NCBI RefSeq assembly: GCF_000526415.1
Contig: NZ_JAGA01000003.1
Coordinates: forward strand, 186,001 to 250,000
DNA from: Kallotenue papyrolyticum
GTDB lineage: Bacteria > Chloroflexota > Chloroflexia > Chloroflexales > Kallotenuaceae
DNA: 64,000 nt
Direction of reading: 5' to 3'
Shown: one piece after another, positions 58,292 to 64,000 of the stretch
Numbering within the stretch: the stretch's first letter is position 1
Layout of the letters: each line of letters opens with the position of its first letter
The notes under the pieces: model-generated
The model's database searches: none
Seen by the model: the letters and a program-made list of their open reading frames with translations, nothing else
Told to the model about the DNA's origin: nothing
Position numbers and translations under genes: made by a program

Positions 58292-59074
58292 CTACGACGC
58301 TACATGCTTCGTCAGCGCCTGACGGATCACCGCCGCCGGTTGCGCGCCCACCAGTTGCTCGACCACCGCGCCGTTGCGGAAGACATACAGCGCCGGAATG
58401 CTCATGATGCCGTAGCGCTGCGCGATCTGCGGATGCTCGTCGATGTTGAGCTTGGCAACAACGGCGCGGCCCGCGAACTCGCGCGCCAGTTGTTCTACCA
58501 CCGGCGCGACCATGCGACAGGGACCACACCAGGGCGCCCAGAAGTCCACCAGCACCGGTTTGCCGCTGTCGCGGATCACCTGGTCGAACGAGGCCGTCGT
58601 CAGTTCGATCACACCAGTACGCTGCCCCGCCGTGGGCTGCGGCCGCGCCGCCGCGGCAGGCTGTGGCCGGGGCGGTGGACCCGCCGGGGCCGTGCCCTGC
58701 AACGGCACGCTGGGACCCGCCGGCGCCGGCGCGCTCTGACCTTTGATCGCCGCGTCCAACCAGGCGCGCAGCGCCGTCTCCGAAGCCGCGCCCACAGCCT
58801 GGGCGATGCTCTGACCATCGCGCACCAGCACCAACGTCGGCAGGCGCGCCACGTTGTAGCGTTGCGCCAGCGCGGGGTTGTCGCGCACATCGACCTTGGC
58901 GATCAGCGCCTTGCCCGCATAGGCGCGCGCGAGCTGGTCGAGCCGGGGGTTCAGCTCCTGGCATGGCGGGCAATCCTGGCGCCAGAAGACCAGCAGCACC
59001 GGCATGCTAACGCGTAACACGCGATCGATACTTTGCTCGTTGGTATGGATTGGCGCATCGAAGACCATGCTCAT
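58292..59074 (-). CDS. Tandem thioredoxin protein
   Basis: This 260-residue cytoplasmic protein carries two thioredoxin domains. The first (about 10-110) has an unusual CPPC site (35-38, in WRQDCPPC); the second (about 155-258) has the classical WCGPC site (Cys183 and Cys186). A Pro/Ala-rich linker (115-150) joins them. CPPC gives a more oxidising potential than CGPC in known thioredoxins, so the two halves may act as a relay. Start ATG 59074 follows GAGGAGATGAGC; an internal ATG two codons later is possible. It faces away from the sigma operon but carries the same promoter boxes (locus III). Confidence 0.92.
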   Translation of the reverse strand: MSMVFDAPIHTNEQSIDRVLRVSMPVLLVFWRQDCPPCQELNPRLDQLARAYAGKALIAKVDVRDNPALAQRYNVARLPTLVLVRDGQSIAQAVGAASETALRAWLDAAIKGQSAPAPAGPSVPLQGTAPAGPPPRPQPAAAARPQPTAGQRTGVIELTTASFDQVIRDSGKPVLVDFWAPWCGPCRMVAPVVEQLAREFAGRAVVAKLNIDEHPQIAQRYGIMSIPALYVFRNGAVVEQLVGAQPAAVIRQALTKHVAS

Positions 59075-59124
59075 CTCCTCACCACAACGTTGTTATAAAT
59101 ATGGGCTGCCTCCTGTTCAACAGG

Positions 59125-59152
59125 TATCAATGTTTCGTTAGAGGGTTGTTAA
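59125..59152 (-). promoter_or_regulatory. Triple YTAACR box upstream of the tandem thioredoxin gene (locus III)
   Basis: On the minus strand TTAACA (59152-59147), CTAACG (59141-59136) and TTGATA (59130-59125) have an exact 11-bp period and face the thioredoxin gene. Two short palindromes, CCTGTTCAACAGG (59112-59124) and ACAACGTTGT (59084-59093), lie between the boxes and the start codon. Confidence 0.6.
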
Positions 59153-59261
59153 CGCGGGCAGGCGTGGCATCCAGCGTGCTTGCCATGCCGCTTTACAATT
59201 GTCTGGCAGATTGTGCGCCACGAAGGCGACACCGGCAATCGGTCAGATCGGGGAGGAAGAG

Positions 59262-59381
59262 ATGCTGCGACTCATATTGCGCATCCTGCGCTGGCGCTAT
59301 CTGTGGCGGCTGCTGCGCCGCGGCAGTTGGGCCTCGCTGCTGCTGCTGATCGCCAGCTGGCTGTTTGGTCGTCGGCGCTAA
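59262..59381 (+). CDS. Very small basic membrane protein (39 residues)
   Basis: ATG 59262 follows GGGAGGA (59251-59257). The product (MLRLILRILRWRYLWRLLRR, then GSWASLLLLIASWLFGRRR) is one amphipathic, Arg-rich segment plus one hydrophobic helix. It resembles small stress-linked membrane proteins in size and charge, but I know no family. The good ribosome-binding site supports a real gene; a longer in-frame start at 59199 lacks one. Confidence 0.6.
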   Translation: MLRLILRILRWRYLWRLLRRGSWASLLLLIASWLFGRRR

Positions 59382-59453
59382 ACGGCGACCAACCGCGCCC
59401 GCGCAGAGGCCGAGCCGTAACCAATTGGCCAGCTGCGCGGTTAAACGGGCAGG

Positions 59454-59459
59454 TATAAT
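59454..59459 (+). promoter_or_regulatory. Probable -10 upstream of the DUF5667-like gene
   Basis: A perfect TATAAT lies 108 bp before ATG 59567. No matching -35 is seen; TTAAAC at 59441-59446 is too close for that role. Confidence 0.45.
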
Positions 59460-59566
59460 AGGTGCATGTGCCGACGCCCAGGCGTCGACATCCTGTTGAA
59501 AGGAAAGGCGAGACCGAACGCGGCGCTGCATGTCATGCGACATCAGCACCCTGTGGTGACGATTTG

Positions 59567-60883
59567 ATGCACGGCTGGAGACCAACCGATCGGCTGGCGA
59601 GCCTGCTTGATCGCGCCATCGATCGGCTGGACAAAGCAACACCGGAGGAACTGGCACAGAGCACCCCCCACTCAGCCGACCAATTACTGCCGCTGTTGCA
59701 GGTCGCCGATCGGCTGCGCGCTAGCGGTCAGGTGCGCATGCCCGCCGATGCCCGTGAACGTGTCCGGGCACGGATGCAGCAGGCAGTCGCTGCACAACGT
59801 CGGCGCGCAACTAGGCGGCATCCCGCGCCGGCGCTGCGCCGCATGGCGCTGGCCGTGGCACTGCTCATGCTGCTGCTGGTCGGCAGTCTTTCCTCGCTCA
59901 CAGCAGTAGCGGCCCGCTCGCTTCCGGGCGATGCGCTCTACACCTGGAAACGCGCCAGCGAAGAGATCTGGCTGCGTGTGCAGCCGTCGCCCGCGCGCGC
60001 AGCACACGTCGCGCTGACGCTGGCCAATCGTCGCGTTGAAGAGGCGCGGCGTCTGTTTGAGACACGCGGCGTCGTCGATCCGACGCTGGTCACCACGCTC
60101 ACCAACGAGTATCGCCGCGCCCTGGCGCTGTTGGCGGTCGCGCCACCGGAAGCAGTACCTCAACTCTCGCAGCAAATCCGCCAGGCCAGCGCCGAACATG
60201 CGGCCGTGCTGAGCGCGCTGGCCGCCCAAACCAGCGGCCCGCAGCGCGCCGTGCTGGCCAGTGCGGCTGAAATTAGCATTCAGCTCCAGCAGGCGGTCGA
60301 ACAACAGCGCCTGATACCTGATCAGCTCCCACTGCCGCCCAGCAGTGCTGCCACGGCTACACCCACCGCGACGGCCCCACCGACGCCGACGCTCGCCGTA
60401 ACCATCGGTGAGCCGCGCTCGATCCTTGTGCCATCCACGGAAGCCACGATCGTGGTACCGTCGCCTGGACCACCAAACGCGCCACCGCTGGACACAGCAT
60501 CACCGGCTGTGCCGTTGCCGTCCCCGACGATCCAGCCACCAAGGGGCGGTGTGCCGAGCGCGCTGCCCCCGGCCAGCCCTACCGTGCCCGCGCACAACGG
60601 CCCGCCGCGCGCAACGCCAACCATCCCAGCGGTCGTGCTACCGCCACCGCCACCACCGCAACCGCCGGTGCCCACACCGGCGCCACCAACCGACACGCCC
60701 GTGCCAACGCTGGCCCCCAGCGACACACCCGTACCTACTGCGCCACCAGAGCCAACGCGCGGCAAGCCCACCGACGTGCCCGGGCCGCCACCCGAGCCGC
60801 CCGGCAAGCCCACCGACGTGCCCGGGCCGCCACCCGAGCCGCCCGGCAAGCCGCCCGAACCACCAGGTCGTGGACGGCCGTAG
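59567..60883 (+). CDS. DUF5667-like membrane protein with proline-rich tail
   Basis: This 438-residue protein has a cytoplasmic N-terminus (about 1-90), one transmembrane helix (about 92-115, MALAVALLMLLLVGSLSSLT) and an extracytoplasmic helical segment (SLPGDALYTWKRASEEIWLR) of the DUF5667 type. The last 155 residues are Pro/Thr-rich and end in two exact copies of a 14-residue unit (GKPTDVPGPPPEPP). DUF5667 proteins often pair with sigma factors as anti-sigma-like regulators, but no sigma gene adjoins. I start at ATG 59567; the upstream open frame crosses the promoter. Confidence 0.82.
   Translation: MHGWRPTDRLASLLDRAIDRLDKATPEELAQSTPHSADQLLPLLQVADRLRASGQVRMPADARERVRARMQQAVAAQRRRATRRHPAPALRRMALAVALLMLLLVGSLSSLTAVAARSLPGDALYTWKRASEEIWLRVQPSPARAAHVALTLANRRVEEARRLFETRGVVDPTLVTTLTNEYRRALALLAVAPPEAVPQLSQQIRQASAEHAAVLSALAAQTSGPQRAVLASAAEISIQLQQAVEQQRLIPDQLPLPPSSAATATPTATAPPTPTLAVTIGEPRSILVPSTEATIVVPSPGPPNAPPLDTASPAVPLPSPTIQPPRGGVPSALPPASPTVPAHNGPPRATPTIPAVVLPPPPPPQPPVPTPAPPTDTPVPTLAPSDTPVPTAPPEPTRGKPTDVPGPPPEPPGKPTDVPGPPPEPPGKPPEPPGRGRP
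60761..60844 (+). repeat. 42-bp tandem repeat in the proline-rich tail
   Basis: Two adjacent identical 42-bp copies (60761-60802, 60803-60844) encode GKPTDVPGPPPEPP twice; a third, shorter degenerate copy follows. Length may vary between strains by slippage. Confidence 0.85.
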
Positions 60884-60940
60884 TTGTTTTAAGCACAGGA
60901 GCTGCTGTACCGTAGCCGGGCAGAGTGCTTCTTTAGCGTA

Positions 60941-61483
60941 CTCCCGCACGCTGAAGCGGTTTTTGGAGTGCGCCAGCCATGCTGGCGCGGTGCGCCGTGC
61001 TGGGCTGCAGCAGAACAACGAGGTGGGTCAACGCCCGCGGGAGCATGGCTCCCGCACGCCAGAGTGTTTTTGGCGTGCGCCAGCCATGCTGGCGCGCGAG
61101 CGCACGGCGCTCGCCCTTCGCGGCGCGGGCGGCCCACCGCCATATCCAGACCGGTACACAACCGCCGGGGAGCATTGCACTGGCACCCTGCCGGACGCTG
61201 CGGGAGCCTGGCTCCCGCATTCCAAAAAGGCAGCACCGACGCTCGTGCAAAAACCGCGGGAGCACGGCTCCCGCACGCCAAAAGCGTGCATTTTTTGGCG
61301 TGCGCCAGCCATGCTGGCGCGCCACGCACCGCGTGGCAGCTTGCCGCTGCCTGCCTCCGTCATCGGCAGTCGGTCGGCTTGGCGCCCTGCCGGGCGCCGC
61401 GGGAGCATGGCTCCCGCACGCCAAAGAGCATCGTTTCGGCCCGTGCCTACATACAGAAATGTGCGGGAGCACGGCTCCCGCAC
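60941..61483. repeat. Cluster of two REP-like palindromic repeat families
   Basis: Family A is GCGGGAGC-NNG-GCTCCCGC (8-bp stem, 3-nt loop) at 61037-61055, 61200-61218, 61256-61274, 61399-61417 and 61463-61481, plus a right half at 60941-60947. Family B is GCGCCAGC-CAT-GCTGGCGC at 60970-60988, 61077-61095 and 61302-61320. Where A precedes B (second and third B), A is trailed by ACGCCA and B is led by TTTTTGGCGT, so the pair can form a larger hairpin. No gene is supported within this cluster. Confidence 0.85.
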
Positions 61484-61508
61484 AACAACACACCGCTGCT
61501 CAGACGTA

Positions 61509-61763
61509 TCACAGCGAAGACGGACCGCCGGAGCGCATCTTGGCCTGCCGACGGAACTGTTTGATTGGGCTTTCGATCGTCAGCACCGACGTATGCTCCG
61601 GCGGTCGCCGGAGCGGTCGGCCCCATACCTCGCTGCCATGCACGTGAGTCACGCGATAGCAACGTCCAGCCAGGCAGAGCACCTGTCCGACTTGACGGTA
61701 CTGCGGCAGCGTCGTCGCCAGAATGCGGCGCTGCCCTGAAAGCCACCATAGCATGCGCAGCAT
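61509..61763 (-). CDS. Small hypothetical protein (84 residues)
   Basis: ATG 61763 has AGAGGAG upstream on the minus strand at good spacing. The sequence (MLRMLWWLSGQRRILATTLP; then VGQVLCLAGRCYRVTHVHGS) reads like a small beta-rich domain, with no known family. It starts about 120 bp before the next plus-strand gene and ends next to the palindrome cluster. It may be real; the overlapping plus-strand frames look worse. Confidence 0.42.
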   Translation of the reverse strand: MLRMLWWLSGQRRILATTLPQYRQVGQVLCLAGRCYRVTHVHGSEVWGRPLRRPPEHTSVLTIESPIKQFRRQAKMRSGGPSSL

Positions 61764-61875
61764 ATGCTCCTCTCGGGTACGATCGTGCTGAAACGTTGGG
61801 GAACCGCGCCGTCCCGTGAGGCTGCTGCCGTAGCGCCTCTACGCCGCGCCGTCCACGCGCAGCGCTCACTTGCAT

Positions 61876-61881
61876 TATAAT
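61876..61881 (+). promoter_or_regulatory. Probable -10 of the DUF6909-like gene
   Basis: A perfect TATAAT, with no clear -35 at normal spacing. Transcription starting near 61888 would exclude the GTG at 61886 as translation start and favour ATG 61961. Confidence 0.5.
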
Positions 61882-61960
61882 CACTGTGACGCGATTGTGC
61901 GCCGGCTACCGGTCCCGATGCCGGCTAGGAGCGCCAGCAACGACGGCCACACGCGCGGAT

Positions 61961-63706
61961 ATGCAAGGCGGAGCACCGACACATCTCAATCACCAGCGGG
62001 TCTATGTACCCCTGGAACTGTTTCACCGCACCTACCACTCGCTGTTGCGCAGCAGCGGCGAGATCCAGATCAGTGCGCTGGTCGAGCCCTATCTGGCCTT
62101 TCATCCCATCCTGCATCCCCATGCCGGCGCGCCGCACCCCGACCTGGACGCCTGGACCTACACCTCGCTGCGCCTGCCGCGCTGCATCGATCAGGTACGG
62201 CTGATCCTGCTCGGCCAGTCCGATGAGGTCTTCGCCCGCTCAGGCCGCGGCGACGTCACGAGCTGGCAACCGGTCAGCGCGCCCGGTCGCCGCCGTAAGA
62301 TGTTCTTCGACGGCGATGCCACCCTAGCCGTGCTGATCGCCAGCCCGTCGGACCTCGACGACCTGATCCCCATGCTGGTCGCCTTTCAGATCGAATGGAA
62401 CAAGCTGCACAATCGCCTGAGCAACCTGCCGGCGATCCGTGAGCTGCTGGCCACGCTCAAGGATGAGACGCTCACGCCGGAGCAGCAGGCAGCGCTGCTG
62501 GCCGCCGCTGAGCTGGCGCCGGAAGCGATTGCGCGCTTGCAGACGATCTGGGGCGAGTACCTGCCAACGCGCCTGCTGCGCATCGCCCGCTGGCGCAAAC
62601 GTTTCGCCGTGCGCATGCTGGGCGGCTCGCTGATGGACTACGAGCGTGCCACGCTGCGCTGGTGGTGGCATATCGAAGACTCGCTGCCGGAGCTGCGCTT
62701 GCGCGAACGACCGGTGTATTTCGTCTCCAGCAACACCCACAGCCTGGTCAACCTGCTCTCGGGCTTCGCGCTGCGCAACACCGCCGAGCTGCTGGCCTTT
62801 ATCCGTGAGCGCGGCCTCAGCAATCTGCTCGAAGAGTACGAACGCATCGTCGCCGCGCAGGTACCCTCCTCGCGCGAGAACTTCTTCTATTATGTCCAGA
62901 AGAAATACCAGGCCGATCCCGCCAGCGCCGCCTATTTCGAACGGCGCGCCCGGGAAGAGCGCGAGCTGGGGATCCATCGCGTTGCCAGCCGCTTCTATAT
63001 CGACATCGACGCGCAGGTGATCGAGCTGCGACGGCTCGATCCGGCGCGCATCGATCCCCGAATCGAGATGCCCGGCATCGAACGGCTGCGTGACAGCGAC
63101 GCGCTGATCGTCAATATCGACTACCCGCTCGGCCTGGCCGCCTACAATATTCTCAAGATCGTCGCGCGCAGCGTCGGCGAGCTGCGCGGTGTGTACGTCC
63201 TGGGCAAGGCCGCCACGCTCAACGGCAAGATCGGCGATGTGCTGATCCCCAACGTCTGCTACGACGAGCACACGCGCAATACCTTTCATTTCGTGTCGGC
63301 CTTCAGCGCGATCGATGTCGAGCCCTACCTAGCCTACGGCAGCGTGCTCGATAACCAGAAAGCGGTGACCTCGCTGGGCACCTTTCTACAGAACGAGCCC
63401 TTCTTGGAAGCGCTCTACCGCGACTTCTTCACCGACATCGAAATGGAGGCGGGACCCTACCTCAACGCAATCTACGAGTGCGCCTTCGAGCTGCGCTACC
63501 CTACTGGCGAGATCGTCAGTTTTCTCAAACCGCCCTTCGATTTCGGCTTTCTGCACTACGCCTCGGACACACCCTACTCGCGCGGTTCTAATCTGGGCTC
63601 GCGCAACCTCTCCTACTTCGGCATGGATCCTACCTACGCCACCTCGCTGGCGATCGCGCGGCGCATCGTCAGTCAGGAGATCACGCGCCTCCAGCACCGG
63701 ACGTAG
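61961..63706 (+). CDS. Large uncharacterised protein with nucleoside-phosphorylase-like C-terminus
   Basis: This roughly 581-residue protein is of a type known as hypothetical or possibly DUF6909 in Chloroflexota; I am not sure of the number. The N-terminal half is helical. The C-terminal part (about 400-560) resembles the purine-nucleoside/uridine phosphorylase fold: IVNIDYPLGLAAYNILKIVA, then LGKAATLNGKIGDVLIPNVC (compare GG-rich phosphate loop), and TDIEMEAGPYLNAIYE (compare the MEA/MES nucleobase-binding Glu motif). The catalytic set is not fully evident, so enzymatic activity is uncertain. Start uncertain: ATG 61961 (no good ribosome-binding site) is preferred over the upstream GTG. Confidence 0.75.
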   Translation: MQGGAPTHLNHQRVYVPLELFHRTYHSLLRSSGEIQISALVEPYLAFHPILHPHAGAPHPDLDAWTYTSLRLPRCIDQVRLILLGQSDEVFARSGRGDVTSWQPVSAPGRRRKMFFDGDATLAVLIASPSDLDDLIPMLVAFQIEWNKLHNRLSNLPAIRELLATLKDETLTPEQQAALLAAAELAPEAIARLQTIWGEYLPTRLLRIARWRKRFAVRMLGGSLMDYERATLRWWWHIEDSLPELRLRERPVYFVSSNTHSLVNLLSGFALRNTAELLAFIRERGLSNLLEEYERIVAAQVPSSRENFFYYVQKKYQADPASAAYFERRAREERELGIHRVASRFYIDIDAQVIELRRLDPARIDPRIEMPGIERLRDSDALIVNIDYPLGLAAYNILKIVARSVGELRGVYVLGKAATLNGKIGDVLIPNVCYDEHTRNTFHFVSAFSAIDVEPYLAYGSVLDNQKAVTSLGTFLQNEPFLEALYRDFFTDIEMEAGPYLNAIYECAFELRYPTGEIVSFLKPPFDFGFLHYASDTPYSRGSNLGSRNLSYFGMDPTYATSLAIARRIVSQEITRLQHRT

Positions 63707-63866
63707 CATCCCCGCTCACCACCTCATACTCAGCGCCGGCGTGCGCGCTGTGCCTCACCACGCTGCGTCTCTGTCACAACACCTGCCTTAAACCACCACG
63801 CGAGCAGGTCGCAGGCGGTAGTCGGCTCGCGCGCATAGAGCTCGCTACACGCGGTACCATACCGCC

Positions 63867-64000
63867 ATGCATGCCTTCTACGATCCGCGCTTTGTGCTGC
63901 CCTTGCCGGAGGGGCACCGCTTTCCGATGGTCAAGTACCGCCTGCTCGCCGAACGTGTGCGCGACGAGCTGGACGGACTGGTCACGCTGCTCGCACCCCA
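63867..64000 (+). CDS. Histone deacetylase family protein, 3'-truncated by the window end
   Basis: The first 44 residues (MHAFYDPRFVLPLPEGHRFP, then MVKYRLLAERVRDEL) match the N-terminus of bacterial class-II-like histone deacetylase/acetoin-utilisation proteins (zinc amidohydrolases). The catalytic His/Asp region is beyond the window. ATG 63867 is in frame; ATG 63871 is not. Substrate is likely an acetylated amine such as a polyamine or lysine, as in the family. Confidence 0.82.
   Translation, partial: MHAFYDPRFVLPLPEGHRFPMVKYRLLAERVRDELDGLVTLLAP

Noticed and set aside
60889-61564. Overlapping long frames on both strands with repeating GSHAPA or QHGWRTPK-like segments
   Set aside because: The apparent peptide repeats are translations of the palindromic DNA repeats; no start or ribosome-binding site supports a gene.

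Overview
The window is GC-rich, densely packed bacterial DNA. Its core is an alternative complex III gene set (actABCDEF) followed by SCO1 and caa3-type cytochrome c oxidase genes. That layout, the fused actB and the mix of other genes point to an aerobic member of the Chloroflexota, class Chloroflexia. This placement is inferred from gene content; no rRNA, tRNA or CRISPR array was seen.

Layout. 1-2013: the 3' part of a glycogen-debranching-like glycosidase and an MgtC-type membrane protein. 2026-8265: a divergent fructose locus, with a LacI-family repressor, a fused EIIA-HPr-EI protein, 1-phosphofructokinase and EIIBC. Three copies of one operator motif lie in the shared control region. 8434-24602: a membrane protein, then actABCDEF, a one-helix protein, SCO1, coxBACD and ccmF, which together make a quinol-to-oxygen chain. 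24745-32826: a DUF892 ferritin-like protein, a complete seven-gene Mrp Na+/H+ antiporter operon (mrpA-G) with a structured leader, and mgtE. 33075-38000: single genes (aldo/keto reductase, TauE-like permease, alpha/beta hydrolase, TIGR01777 epimerase-like protein, membrane STAS protein). 38313-45634: enoyl-CoA hydratase, acyl-CoA dehydrogenase, ETF beta and alpha, a degenerate E2-like protein, 6-phosphofructokinase, a small protein and a LysM lipoprotein. 45631-45830 holds a compact structured transcript with a 13-codon ORF.

47807-59381 reads as a stress island. It has three giant PRC-barrel/BON proteins, a one-cysteine peroxiredoxin with a glutaredoxin-like partner, two Hsp20 chaperones, an ECF-type sigma factor, a protein that appears to join an anti-sigma N-terminus to a bacterial eRF1-like (baeRF) body, and a tandem thioredoxin. 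Three of its promoters carry the same array of three YTAACR hexamers on an exact 11-bp period, oriented toward the downstream gene. This suggests shared control by an OmpR/PhoB-type response regulator. I regard this island as the best candidate for an undescribed system.

59567-64000: a DUF5667-like proline-rich membrane protein, a roughly 540-bp cluster of two families of short palindromes (REP-like), a large uncharacterised protein with a nucleoside-phosphorylase-like C-terminus, and the start of a histone-deacetylase-family gene.
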